A stretch of DNA of 64,000 bases from Tolypothrix tenuis PCC 7101 (GCF_002368295.1 NZ_AP018248.1:7395323-7459322); one strand, 5' to 3'; positions 52,567 to 60,812 are shown, counted from the first letter of the stretch. Made by a program: numbers and translations. The notes: a model not told the origin generated them from the sequence alone.

Positions 52567-55227
52567 ATGCACATTAATATATATTTATTGCTTGGTCATA
52601 AATATTGGAAAAAAATACACACGCGTGTAATTGTCGTCATCCTTGGTATATTGTTAGGGCTATTTTTAACTCTATTACCTGTTGCTGCTCATAATTATTC
52701 ACAGCCATTGATAGAGCAAAAATTATCAAATGCAGCACAACAAGAACAACAAGGTAGGCAATATTACGAAGCTGGGCAGTTTGGAGAAGCCATCAAAATT
52801 TGGCAGCAGGTTTTACAGATTTATCAGGCACAAAATGATGAGCTAAACCAAGCTAGAGTTCTTAATAACCTATCATTAAGTTATCAACAATTAGGACAGT
52901 GGTTGGAAGCTAAACAAGCAATTTCTAGTAGTTTGAAATTATTGGATGTAAAAAGCGATCGCACTAAAGAAAAGTTAAATGTCCTCGCGCAAGCTTTGAA
53001 TACCCAAGGCAGTTTAGAGTTAGCAATTGGGAAATCCGAAACAGCCCTAGCAATTTGGCAACAAGCAACTGCTACCTATACCAAGGCAGATAATGAGATA
53101 GGGGTAATTCGGAGTTTAATTAACCAATCTCAGGCTTTAAAGACTTTAGGCTTATATCGTCGCGCCTTATCTACCCTGATTCAGGTAAACGACATCCTCC
53201 AAAAACAACCTGATTCTGCAATCAAAACTGCTGGATTACGCAGCTTGGGTTCTAGCCTACGTTTAGTTGGGAATTTGACACAAGCACAGCAGGTTTTGCA
53301 ACAAAGTTTAGCGATCGCAAAAAAATTACAGTCTCCTTTAGATATTAGTGCGGCGTTCATCGATTTGGGAAATGTTGCCCGGGCAAACCAAGATGCTGAC
53401 TCAGCTTTGGGTTTCTATCAACAAGCGACTGCGATCGCACCATCACCAATCCTGAAAATGCGATCGCAATTGAATCAACTGAGCGTTTTAATTGAGCAGA
53501 AAAAATGGAATTTGGCGCAAACACTCTGGAGTCAAATTCAACCACAACTCGCTAATTTACCTCCCAGCCGTGCGTCGATTTATGCTCAACTGAACTTAGC
53601 GCAAAGTTTAATTCGCCTCCAACAGGCAAATCTTCCAGATGCTCCCACAATGGAAAGCATTGGTAAATTGCTGGCAAATAATTTGCAACAAGCAAAAACT
53701 TTGGGAGACAAACAAGCAGAAGCCTACGCATTAGGTAGACTAGGTAAGCTTTACGAATATACTCAACAATGGCAAATTGCTCAAGAACTTACCCAACAAG
53801 CGCTTGTACTGGCACAAGCTATTAATACACCAGAAATTGCTTATCGTTGGCAATGGCAATTAGGGCGGCTTTTGAAAAAACAAGGAGATGAAACCGGAGC
53901 GATCGCAGCCTACACTCAAGCTGTGAGTACTCTTCAATCTTTGCGAAGCGATTTGGTGGCGATTGATCCAGATGTGCAATTTAGTTTTCGGGAAAGTGTA
54001 GAGCCAGTCTACCGAGAACTAGTCAGCTTACTTCTCAAACCAGGAAACTTTCAATCTAGTCAAAACACTCTCATTCCAGCGCGTCAACTGATTGATTCTT
54101 TACACTCTCAACCTAATCAAAAAGATATCATTCAAGCGCGTCAAGTGATTGAGTCTTTACAGTTGGCAGAACTCGATGACTTTTTGCGCGAAGCTTGTTT
54201 AGATAAAAAATATGCTCAAATCGATCAGTTAGATCCCCAAGCCGCAATCATCTATCCGATTATTTTGGCAGATAGATTAGAAGTGATTCTCAGCTTGCCA
54301 AAACAGCCACTACAACACTATGCCACTGTTTTGCCCGAGGAGCAGCTGGAAACTATTGTAGAAAAACTCCGGAAAAAATTAGTTATTCGTTCCAAGCAAG
54401 ACTTTCTGCCATTATCTCAACAACTTTATGATTGGTTGATTCGTCCAGCAGAAGCCGAACTAGTCAAAAGTGGCATTAAAACTTTAGTTTTTGTGCCAGA
54501 TGGCGTTTTCCGAAATATTCCCTTAGCGGCTTTGCACGACGGGAAGCAATTTGTCATTGAAAAATACAGTGTGGCTTTGACACCCAGTTTACAATTACTA
54601 CCTCCCAAGCGGTTGCAACAGCGCAACTTTAAAGTCTTGGGGGCTGGGTTAACTGAAGCTAGACAAGGCTTTTCTCCCTTAGAGTATGTAGAAGAAGAAT
54701 TAAAGAAAATCAAATCCGAAGTACCCAGCACTGTGCTGTTAAATGAGGAATTCACCAGCAAAAATCTCAAAACCTATTTAAAATCCACTTTCTTTCCCAT
54801 TGTTCATATTGCCACCCACGGTAAATTTAGCTCAAAGGCAATAGAAACCTTTATTTTGGCGTGGGATGAACAAATCAAAATTAATGAATTAGATAATTTA
54901 CTCCAAATACCCGAACAGAAAAAACGAGAATCTGTAGAACTGTTGGTTCTCAGCGCTTGCGAAACCGCAACAGGCGATAAGCGTGCAGCTTTAGGTTTAG
55001 CAGGGATAGCAGTCAGAGCCGGAGCTAACAGCACTTTAGCAACATTATGGGCTGTTAACGATGAAGCCACAGCCAATTTGATGCGTTATTTTTACAAGTA
55101 TCTGAGCAACACTCAAGAAGGTAAAGCCGAAGCCTTACGTCGTTCTCAGTTAGCTCTTTTAAAAGATCCGCTATATGAGCATCCAGTCTACTGGGCACCC
55201 TATATTTTAGTAGGAAACTGGCTTTAG
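52567..55227 (+). CDS. Secreted TPR-CHAT protein
   Basis: 886 residues. A hydrophobic signal-like segment at about 21-41 (VIVVILGILLGLFLTLL, then VAAHN) suggests export. Residues about 55-480 are tetratricopeptide repeats (for example AGQFGEAIKIWQQVL and NQARVLNNLSLSYQQLGQW). The CHAT domain occupies about 580-886, with the His motif VHIATHGKF (about 746) and the Cys motif LVLSACETATG (about 797), the catalytic dyad of this caspase/separase-related family. AGANSTLATLWAVNDEAT and HPVYWAPYILVGNW are family hallmarks. Cyanobacteria carry many such proteins; some are linked with secreted adhesins or regulated cell death, but the substrate is unknown. Full length, both catalytic residues present. 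Confidence 0.9.
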   Translation: MHINIYLLLGHKYWKKIHTRVIVVILGILLGLFLTLLPVAAHNYSQPLIEQKLSNAAQQEQQGRQYYEAGQFGEAIKIWQQVLQIYQAQNDELNQARVLNNLSLSYQQLGQWLEAKQAISSSLKLLDVKSDRTKEKLNVLAQALNTQGSLELAIGKSETALAIWQQATATYTKADNEIGVIRSLINQSQALKTLGLYRRALSTLIQVNDILQKQPDSAIKTAGLRSLGSSLRLVGNLTQAQQVLQQSLAIAKKLQSPLDISAAFIDLGNVARANQDADSALGFYQQATAIAPSPILKMRSQLNQLSVLIEQKKWNLAQTLWSQIQPQLANLPPSRASIYAQLNLAQSLIRLQQANLPDAPTMESIGKLLANNLQQAKTLGDKQAEAYALGRLGKLYEYTQQWQIAQELTQQALVLAQAINTPEIAYRWQWQLGRLLKKQGDETGAIAAYTQAVSTLQSLRSDLVAIDPDVQFSFRESVEPVYRELVSLLLKPGNFQSSQNTLIPARQLIDSLHSQPNQKDIIQARQVIESLQLAELDDFLREACLDKKYAQIDQLDPQAAIIYPIILADRLEVILSLPKQPLQHYATVLPEEQLETIVEKLRKKLVIRSKQDFLPLSQQLYDWLIRPAEAELVKSGIKTLVFVPDGVFRNIPLAALHDGKQFVIEKYSVALTPSLQLLPPKRLQQRNFKVLGAGLTEARQGFSPLEYVEEELKKIKSEVPSTVLLNEEFTSKNLKTYLKSTFFPIVHIATHGKFSSKAIETFILAWDEQIKINELDNLLQIPEQKKRESVELLVLSACETATGDKRAALGLAGIAVRAGANSTLATLWAVNDEATANLMRYFYKYLSNTQEGKAEALRRSQLALLKDPLYEHPVYWAPYILVGNWL

Positions 55228-55323
55228 GAAGGAGGCAAGGGGGCACAAGGGAGCAAGGGGAGATGAGGGAGAAAATCTAATTACCCATTACCAATTACCC
55301 ATTCCCCATGCCCAATGCCCATT
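55228..55323. repeat. Short tandem repeats after the TPR-CHAT gene
   Basis: A G-rich AAGGGGGCACAAGGGAGCAA stretch is followed by AATTACCCATTACCAATTAC and CCCCATGCCCAATGCCCAT. Same families of intergenic STRR as at 40410-40520 and 57441-57541. Confidence 0.75.
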
Positions 55324-55405
55324 TTCAAGTTAGAGGTAAGAACCTGGAACTTAATTCTTAAACCTGTAAGTTAAAATAGTAGCAATTAGTTATGCTTGAA
55401 GCCCA

Positions 55406-55666
55406 ATGAATATCAACATTGATATACCTGATGAGGTGCGCGTTTATCTTGAGGCACAAGTAATGACAGGTGCTTATAACAGCATTGGCGAATATTTTTT
55501 AGATTTAGTGCAGCAAGACCAAAAACGCAAGGCACAAGCAAAATTGGCAGATCTTTTACTTGAAGGTATTGATTCTCAAGGACAGGAAGTCACGCCGGAA
55601 TATTGGCAAAATTTGCGTTCTACTGTTTTAGGTGAGAACGGTATAGATAATCCGAACGACGCATGA
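55406..55666 (+). CDS. parD: ParD-family antitoxin
   Basis: 86 residues. MNINIDIPDEVRVYLEAQV opens a ribbon-helix-helix type N-terminus. GAYNSIGEYFLDLVQQDQK is the helix pair typical of ParD/CopG antitoxins. The C-terminus (about 50-86, SQGQEVTPEYWQNLRSTVL) is the toxin-wrapping part. It overlaps the toxin start by four bases (ATGA), the classic order of antitoxin before toxin. It likely represses its own promoter together with the toxin. The family assignment is strong because of the neighbour. Confidence 0.88.
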   Translation: MNINIDIPDEVRVYLEAQVMTGAYNSIGEYFLDLVQQDQKRKAQAKLADLLLEGIDSQGQEVTPEYWQNLRSTVLGENGIDNPNDA

Positions 55667-55995
55667 ACTATCGGTTAATTGTCAAAGATCGAGCAACGCA
55701 AGATTTGCGACAGTTGGCAAATTATATATTGGTCAATGGTAATGCTGATGTAGCTGTTAAATTTTTAAATGCTGCGGAAGTAACTTTTGAACAGTTGGCA
55801 AAAACCCCTGGTATGGGAAAATTAATACAGTTGGTGGTGTCAAGATTGGGTGAAATCAGACAATGGCGCATCAAAGATTTTAATGATTATCTAATTTTCT
55901 ATCGTATTCAAGATACAACTGTTGAGATCCTGCGGGTATTTCATGGAGCAAGAGATTTAGCAGATGTACTTAGCGAGTTAGACGAAGAATTTTAA
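55663..55995 (+). CDS. parE: ParE/RelE-superfamily toxin
   Basis: 110 residues. YRLIVKDRATQDLRQLANYI opens the RelE/ParE fold, LAKTPGMGKLIQL lies in the middle, and IRQWRIKDFNDYLIFYRIQD (about 65) with VEILRVFHGARDL (about 85) form the conserved beta-sheet. Members of the ParE branch poison DNA gyrase, while RelE members cut ribosome-bound mRNA. The length and the H-G-A-R-D ending favour ParE. Translationally coupled to the antitoxin at 55406. It appears intact, so the pair may be active. Confidence 0.9.
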   Translation: MNYRLIVKDRATQDLRQLANYILVNGNADVAVKFLNAAEVTFEQLAKTPGMGKLIQLVVSRLGEIRQWRIKDFNDYLIFYRIQDTTVEILRVFHGARDLADVLSELDEEF

Positions 55996-56100
55996 CCCAA
56001 AATCAAAACCTCCTGCATACCAATGCCCCATGCCCAATGCCCAATGCCCTAAAATAATAAACAGCATTTAGTTTGGCATCTATCTGCCGTTTTTATACCA

Positions 56101-57453
56101 ATGACTGAGCAACGTGATGCTGATTCATTGTCAGCAGATTCTCAGCAGTTAAGTGAAAGCAATAGCACAGAGTCGCAAAATCTACCTGCGGTGCAACCTG
56201 CTGATGATTCTTGGAAAAACCGGATTGCTAATGTTTGGCGCAAAGCAACACCGCGCCTAGACAAACTAGTACCCGTAGATGATTTAGCACAGAAGGTTGT
56301 GCAATGGTTTAGTGTTAGCGAAACCCAGATTGCGGAAATTTTAGAGACAGTTCGCGCCGAATTGCCAACTACAGAAGCTTTGTTAATTGGTAAACCCCAA
56401 GCGGGTAAAAGTTCCATAGTGCGGGGTTTAACAGGGGTTTCGGCAGAAATCGTTGGGCAAGGATTTCGCCCTCACACCCAACATACTGAGCGTTACGCCT
56501 ATCCTTCCGATGATTTACCATTGCTAATTTTCACGGATACGGTAGGACTGGGGGATGTCAAACAAGATACTCAGGCGATTATTCGCGAATTAATTGGCGA
56601 TTTAGAAAAATCTAGCCGCAGCGCCAGAGTGTTGATTTTGACGGTGAAAATTAACGATTTTGCTACGGATACATTACGTCAAATTGCCCAAGATTTGCGT
56701 CAGCAGTATCCAGATATTCCTTGTTTGTTAGCGGTGACTTGTTTGCATGAGGTTTATCCGCCGGAAATCGCTGATCATCCAGATTACCCGCCAAATTATG
56801 AGGAAATTAATCGCGCCTTTGAAGCAATTCAAGAGGATTTTGCCAAGGTGTGCGATCGCTCTGTCCTCATTGACTTTACTTTAGAAGAAGACGGTTACAA
56901 TCCTGTATTCTATGGCTTAGAAGCTTTGCGAGATAACCTAGCCGAACTACTTCCCGAAGCTGAAGCCAAAGCAATTTATCAATTATTGGATCGAGAAGAG
57001 GCTGGTAAGCAATTAGGAAATCTTTACCGCGATACAGGACGGCGTTACATTTTACCCTTTGCAATTATGGCAGCAACCCTCGCAGCCGTACCATTACCGT
57101 TTGCAACTATGCCCGTGCTGACGGCGTTACAAGTATCTATGGTAACTGCCCTAGGTAACTTATACGGTCAAACTTTGACCCCATCCCAAGCAGGGGGAGT
57201 TGTAAGTGCGATCGCAGGTGGTTTTCTCGCCCAAGCCATAGCAAGAGAACTGATCAAATTTATCCCCGGTTTCGGTAGCGTCATTGCTGCATCCTGGGCT
57301 GCTGCATACACTTGGTCACTTGGCGAAACAGCCTGTGTCTACTTTGGTGACTTAATGGGTGGGAAAAAACCCGATCCCAAGAAGATTCAATCTGTCATGC
57401 AAGAAGCTTTCAAAGCAGCACAAGAACGGTTTAAGGGAATTCGTAATTCGTAA
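56101..57453 (+). CDS. GTPase with C-terminal hydrophobic domain (Era-like/DUF697-type)
   Basis: 450 residues. A charged N-terminal 70 residues precede the G domain: P-loop IGKPQAGKSSIVRGL (about 96) and G3 DTVGLGD (about 146). The G4 position reads LAVTCLHEVYP (about 214), so the canonical N/T-K-x-D is replaced. That can lower guanine specificity. The C-terminal third (about 310-430) is Gly/Ala-rich and hydrophobic, with paired helices (FAIMAATLAAVPLPFATMPV), as in DUF697-bearing GTPases that act at membranes. Function is unknown. It follows the toxin-antitoxin pair after a repeat-filled gap of about 105 bases. Confidence 0.8.
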   Translation: MTEQRDADSLSADSQQLSESNSTESQNLPAVQPADDSWKNRIANVWRKATPRLDKLVPVDDLAQKVVQWFSVSETQIAEILETVRAELPTTEALLIGKPQAGKSSIVRGLTGVSAEIVGQGFRPHTQHTERYAYPSDDLPLLIFTDTVGLGDVKQDTQAIIRELIGDLEKSSRSARVLILTVKINDFATDTLRQIAQDLRQQYPDIPCLLAVTCLHEVYPPEIADHPDYPPNYEEINRAFEAIQEDFAKVCDRSVLIDFTLEEDGYNPVFYGLEALRDNLAELLPEAEAKAIYQLLDREEAGKQLGNLYRDTGRRYILPFAIMAATLAAVPLPFATMPVLTALQVSMVTALGNLYGQTLTPSQAGGVVSAIAGGFLAQAIARELIKFIPGFGSVIAASWAAAYTWSLGETACVYFGDLMGGKKPDPKKIQSVMQEAFKAAQERFKGIRNS

Positions 57454-57541
57454 TTCGTAATTCGTAATTAAAAGTCAAAAGTCCCAGCTTATAAATTATT
57501 CTCTCTTCCCATTACCCATTACCCATTACCCATTACCCAAT
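57441..57541. repeat. Short tandem repeats (ATTCGTA and CATTACC)
   Basis: Just before and after the GTPase stop, ATTCGTAATTCGTAATTCGT is tandemly repeated, partly inside the coding sequence (last codons). After 30 bases come four units of CATTACC. Slippage has therefore reached the gene's 3' end. Confidence 0.8.
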
Positions 57542-57545
57542 CCTA

Positions 57546-58526
57546 TTACGTCGTCTGAAAAATATTTTGCACCATTTTTTTATCTGATTTAGCGGCAGCT
57601 TGATCGAGTGCAGCTACCTCGCCAGAATCTAACAACCAACCCAAAGCGCCAATATTATCTTGCGCTTGTTGTAGATTCTTTGCGCCTGGAATTGGGATAG
57701 TTCCTTTGCTAATACACCAGTTAATTGCTACTTGTGACATTGTTTTATTTCTTGACTCTGCCACTTCTTTTAAACAAGCTAAAAGCGGGTCAATTCCTGG
57801 TAATAATTGTCTGAATAATAAACCACGAATACCTTTAGGGAACGGGCCTGTTTTAGAATATTTTCCTGTTAATAATCCCAATCCTAAAGGACTATAAGCA
57901 ATTAATTTGATGCCCAAATCATCGCAAACTTGCTTCAGTTGGAGTTGCGTTACTGGATATGTGGAGAGTAGGGAGTATTGAACTTGCAGAGTTGCGATCG
58001 CAATTCCTCGTTCGGTAAATTTTTGATGCACGCGTTGCAGACGCTTTGGCCCGTAATTAGATAATCCTACGGCTTTGACTAATCTTTGCTCATAAAGGTC
58101 AGCTAATCCATCTAAAAGCCTTTCTTCTTGCCAAGGTGCATAGTTTGCTGTAGGCCAATGCATCTGTACTAAGTCTACATTTCTTCCTAGCCTTTGGGCA
58201 GAAGCTTTGCCAGCTTGTACCATTGACTGACGCGTCCATCTCCAGGGATAAGCAGCCAGCTTGGTAGCAATGCAAATCTTTTCGGCGTTGATACCCTGAT
58301 ATTCTCGAGCAAATTTGCCTAGCAGTATTTCACTGCGTCCCTTGAGTTTTCCAGTTCCGTAAGAATCACCTGTATCAAATAAGGTTACACCGTTGCTAAC
58401 ACAAAGGTTAAAAACGGCTTGCAACTGCTCATCCATACTTTGATCGTATCCCCAGAGCAGCTGGTTTCCCCATGCCCAAGTTCCACAACCCATTGTTGGG
58501 AGTGATAATTCCTGGTTAATGTGCAT
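57546..58526 (-). CDS. Aldo/keto reductase
   Basis: 326 residues. The tetrad is visible: Asp51 and Tyr56 in LFDTGDSYGTG, Lys in ICIATKLAAYPW (about 90) and His in VQMHWPTANY (about 120). VKAVGLSNYGPKRLQRVHQK (about 155) and QVQYSLLSTYP (about 182) are typical barrel phrases, and PIPGAKNLQQAQDNIGAL (about 280) is the NADPH-binding end. It reduces small aldehydes or ketones with NADPH; cyanobacteria carry several homologues. Convergent with the GTPase upstream in the window and divergent from the small peptide gene. Nothing unusual in length. Confidence 0.93.
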   Translation of the reverse strand: MHINQELSLPTMGCGTWAWGNQLLWGYDQSMDEQLQAVFNLCVSNGVTLFDTGDSYGTGKLKGRSEILLGKFAREYQGINAEKICIATKLAAYPWRWTRQSMVQAGKASAQRLGRNVDLVQMHWPTANYAPWQEERLLDGLADLYEQRLVKAVGLSNYGPKRLQRVHQKFTERGIAIATLQVQYSLLSTYPVTQLQLKQVCDDLGIKLIAYSPLGLGLLTGKYSKTGPFPKGIRGLLFRQLLPGIDPLLACLKEVAESRNKTMSQVAINWCISKGTIPIPGAKNLQQAQDNIGALGWLLDSGEVAALDQAAAKSDKKMVQNIFQTT

Positions 58527-58921
58527 ATTGACTCACTGTAGATTTCCTGATTCTCTGCAAACAAGGTTGCTCAAAGTTCATTATCAGATAATTTCGGAAC
58601 GCAATACCTCAGTTAAGGATTTTCAACTCGGAATTTGGTTTGGGGAAAAGGTGAAAGGGGAAGGGTTAAAGGTTTTTTCTTGCCCCTTTAACCCTTCCCC
58701 TTTTCCCCTTAACCGACAAATATTGAGTCTCTAACACCTAAGCTAGTTTATGATTCTTTATAATATTTTTCAGTAAAATTACTATTGAATCTTGACATCT
58801 TTAAACCACGCTTATTCTGCATAAAGTTTCTCAAAATAATTTAAATAGCACTTTCCAATCTTCCTTAGTAAGAGTTAATTTTATAACTACATTATTTGAA
58901 AATTCAGGAGAAATCCGGGAA
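58527..58921. other. Intergenic region upstream of the leader-peptide gene
   Basis: About 395 bases. It includes a family B element (58602-58725) and an A/T-rich 190-base stretch that must carry the promoter of the peptide gene. TATAAT occurs at 58758-58763 and is a candidate -10, but no matching -35 was confirmed. AGGAG at 58906 is the ribosome-binding site. Confidence 0.5.
58602..58725. mobile_element. MITE-like element, family B, copy 2
   Basis: CAATACC at the left and AATATTG at the right are slightly diverged forms of the CAATACT/AGTATTG ends. The interior carries CAGTTAAGGATTTTCAACTC, the GGGGAAAAGGTGAAAGGGG half and the complementary half CCCCTTTTCCCCTTAACCG. No clear flanking duplication was found, so it may be older. 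It lies 200 bases upstream of the leader-peptide gene. Confidence 0.75.
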
Positions 58922-59113
58922 ATGAAAACCAAAAAACATAACTCTACCAAGCATCTAAAAGATAACAAAATTATGCAGTTATCACACTTTACTGAATTAA
59001 GCGACTCAGAACTGGAAATAGTAGTAGGTGGCTGGGGAGATCCTCTACAACCACCACCACCTGGCGGTACTGGCGGTGGTTGTACTGGTTTTAGAGTCCT
59101 GGGTAGCATTTAA
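58922..59113 (+). CDS. Small peptide with double-glycine leader (putative secreted peptide precursor)
   Basis: 63 residues. ATG 58922 has AGGAG about 11 bases upstream. Residues 1-36 form a Lys-rich then acidic leader, ending with LSDSELEIVVGG, which fits the double-glycine pattern (L-S-x-x-E-L-x-x-I/V-x-G-G) that C39-peptidase ABC exporters cleave after GG. The predicted core is 26 residues, with WGDPLQ, a PPPPGG run, TGGG, one Cys (CTGF) and FRVLGSI at the end. Gly/Pro-rich with a single Cys, it resembles microcin-like or unmodified bacteriocin-type peptides more than known lanthipeptides. No modification enzyme or exporter is adjacent, so one must act in trans. A strong terminator follows at 59211. 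Confidence 0.72.
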   Translation: MKTKKHNSTKHLKDNKIMQLSHFTELSDSELEIVVGGWGDPLQPPPPGGTGGGCTGFRVLGSI

Positions 59114-59386
59114 TGCCTGACTAACCCTTAATAAATAAGGTGTCTGTTGCCTAAAAATAACTTGGTTCTTAGCTAAATAAGGATTTATTCAAGGTGCAAT
59201 TATCAAACATAAACCCCCGTCCACACAATGGTTGCGGGGGTTTTAGTTTGTTCAAAAATAGTTATGGGAAAGGTAAGGGTGAAAAGTTTTGTGAACCTTT
59301 GAATACAGACGCGATGAATCGCGTCTCTACAAGTTTTGACTTTCGCGCAGCAGTGCTAGTATCATCCTCCAAAGGTAATTTGGTGC
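59114..59386. other. Intergenic region after the leader-peptide gene
   Basis: 270 bases. It contains a strong terminator (59211-59244) and a palindrome, AGACGCGAT with ATCGCGTCT (59307-59325), of a repeat type common in cyanobacteria. No gene is seen. The promoter of the nuclease lipoprotein at 59387 is expected in the last 60 bases. Confidence 0.5.
59211..59244 (+). terminator. Strong rho-independent terminator after the leader-peptide gene
   Basis: AACCCCCG (59212-59219) pairs with CGGGGGTT (59235-59242), an 8-bp G/C stem with a 15-base loop, followed by TTAGTTTG. It lies about 100 bases after the stop codon and makes the peptide gene a single-gene transcript. Confidence 0.8.
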
Positions 59387-59959
59387 ATGACAATGCGGAA
59401 GTTAAATAAACAAGCACTAATTTGGCTATGTGCAGGAATTATTATTTTGGGTTTGATGGGATGCGATCGCCTTTTCCCTCCCTCTGGAGATGCTGTTGAG
59501 CGTATCAGCGATGGTGATACCCTAACGGTGAAAGACCCTAATGGTAACAAATTCAGCGTCCGCTTTGCTTGCATGGATGCGCCAGAAGTACCACATACTA
59601 ATAAAGAAAAGCAAAGTAAACGCGCCAGCGATCGCAATCAATTTACTTGGGGTGCAAAAGCCCAGGAACGCTTACAGCAGTTAGTTAAGCAAGGAGGCGA
59701 TCGCGTAACTTTGAATATTACCGATAGCGATCGCTATGGTAGAAAGGTAGCGGAAGTTCGCTTAAAAGATGGTACGTTTGTGCAGCAAGTTTTACTGCGG
59801 GAAGGACTGGCGAAGGTGTATCGTCCTTATTTAAATAAATGTCCCAGTAAAGACTTAGTGCAACAAGCCGAAGCCGAAGCGCAGCAACAAAAGCGCGGGA
59901 TTTGGGGCGATGCGAAGTTTGTTAATCCTTGGGAATATCGGAGTTTAAGTAAGCTGTAA
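59387..59959 (+). CDS. Secreted or lipid-anchored thermonuclease (SNase family)
   Basis: 190 residues. The N-terminus has a hydrophobic signal followed by a lipobox (GLMGC, Cys about 26), so the protein is probably a lipoprotein outside the cytoplasm. The nuclease domain shows VERISDGDTLTVKD (about 37), FACMDAPEV (about 61), YGRKVAEVRLKDGTFVQQ (about 117) and LLREGLAKVY; these carry the Asp/Arg/Glu active-site residues of staphylococcal nuclease. RGIWG and NPWEYR close the domain. It would degrade DNA or RNA in the periplasm or outside. ATG 59387 is used; a second ATG two codons on is also possible. HIP1 sites occur within the gene. Confidence 0.9.
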   Translation: MTMRKLNKQALIWLCAGIIILGLMGCDRLFPPSGDAVERISDGDTLTVKDPNGNKFSVRFACMDAPEVPHTNKEKQSKRASDRNQFTWGAKAQERLQQLVKQGGDRVTLNITDSDRYGRKVAEVRLKDGTFVQQVLLREGLAKVYRPYLNKCPSKDLVQQAEAEAQQQKRGIWGDAKFVNPWEYRSLSKL

Positions 59960-59981
59960 TTTGTAGTTCGTAATTAAGAAA

Positions 59982-60106
59982 CAATACTGTTTGGTTAAGG
60001 GTTTTCAACTCTTAATTTGGTTTGGGGAAAAGGTAAAAGGGTAAAGGTTAAAGGTTTTTTATTGTTCCTTTTCCCTTCTCCTTTTTTCCTTAATTAATAA
60101 GTATTG
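59982..60106. mobile_element. MITE-like element, family B, copy 3, with target duplication
   Basis: CAATACT at 59982 and AGTATTG ending at 60106 enclose about 125 bp with the same self-complementary halves. AATTAAGAA occurs at 59972-59980 and again at 60107-60115, a 9-bp direct duplication next to the ends (one base offset at the left). This places the insertion boundaries precisely. Confidence 0.9.
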
Positions 60107-60236
60107 AATTAAGAATGCAGTGCAACGCACCATCTAGGATTTAAAAAGGTGCGTTAGCCTCCGGCATAATAAACCCTATTAGCGTGTCTAGCCTTAAATG
60201 TTGCAATATAATTTTCTTGTGGGGTGGACAAGATGT

Positions 60237-60431
60237 CATTGGTGTCAACTTAACGTGAAACCCTCTTAGTTGCAAGGTTTCGCCCTCACCCCCAGCCCCT
60301 CTCCCTGTGGGAGAGGGGAGCAAGAGATTTAGTTCCCCTTCTCCCGGGGGAGAAGGGGTTAGGGGATGAGGGCGCGAGGTATTTGTACAAAGCCCGCCCT
60401 ATATAGCTTTTAGCTTAAGTTGACACCAATG
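60237..60431. mobile_element. MITE-like element, family C, copy 2
   Basis: 195 bp with 17-bp perfect inverted ends, CATTGGTGTCAACTTAA and TTAAGTTGACACCAATG. The interior shows CCCTCACCCCCAGCCCCTCT, GAGAGGGGAGCAAGAGATT, GGGAGAAGGGG and GATGAGGGCGCGAGGTATTT. No ORF of its own. An obvious target duplication could not be identified because the flanks contain further GTC/GAC repeats. Confidence 0.88.
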
Positions 60432-60570
60432 GTGAGACACGCATCCCACAAGAGTTTGACTAATGGGTAATTAATATCATAATTAGCAAAATTATTCTTA
60501 AGGGCAAGGCAGTACCTTACCCTTACATATTTGTTGATTTATTGTTTAAAATTGGTCAGCTATTCCATAT

Positions 60571-60652
60571 TTAAATTGCATAATTTTCACAGGCAAGATG
60601 TCCAGCCTATAATATTTATCGATATTCTAGAGATGCAAAATAGATGTGGTTT
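60571..60652. repeat. Family D repeat, copy 3
   Basis: TTAAATTGCATAATTTTCAC to GAGATGCAAAATAGATGTGG. It carries the dyad AGGCAAGATGTCCAGCCTAT, a diverged version of the GGCAGGCAAGATGCCCACCC core at 37981. Its last bases (GATGTGGTTT) are the left target duplication of the adjoining family B element. Confidence 0.65.
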
Positions 60653-60777
60653 CAATACTGCTCGGTTAAGGATTTTAAACTCTTAATTTGGTTGGGGAAA
60701 AGGTTAAAGGGTCAGGGTTAAAGGTTTTTTCTTGCCCCTTTTCCCCTTCCCCTTTTCCCCTTAACCGACAAGTATTG
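60653..60777. mobile_element. MITE-like element, family B, copy 4, with 10-bp target duplication
   Basis: CAATACT (60653) to AGTATTG (ending 60777), 125 bp. GATGTGGTTT stands immediately left (60643-60652) and immediately right (60778-60787), a perfect 10-bp direct repeat. Together with the copies at 50806 and 59982 this shows that family B elements create a 9-10 bp duplication on insertion. Confidence 0.92.
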
Positions 60778-60812
60778 GATGTGGTTTAGCTGATAAATTC
60801 CGCGCAGCTATA

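Larger units (their letters stand above)
59960..60812. other. Repeat-rich intergenic region
   Basis: 850 bases without a gene. It contains, left to right, a family B element (59982-60106), a family C element (60237-60431), a family D copy (60571-60652) and a second family B element (60653-60777). Short stretches between them show GTGCGTTAG-type motifs. This is the densest cluster of inserted elements in the window. Confidence 0.85.

Noticed and set aside
52445..52630. 61-codon frame before the TPR-CHAT gene
   Set aside because: Translates the C-rich half of a degraded family B element; similar short frames arise at other copies.
58519..58734. 71-codon plus-strand frame opposite the aldo/keto reductase start
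   Set aside because: Made from the family B element at 58602; no ribosome-binding site and no similarity to a domain.
59194..59409. 71-codon frame covering the terminator at 59211
   Set aside because: It spans a strong terminator and a palindromic repeat and overlaps the nuclease start, so it is not a plausible gene.
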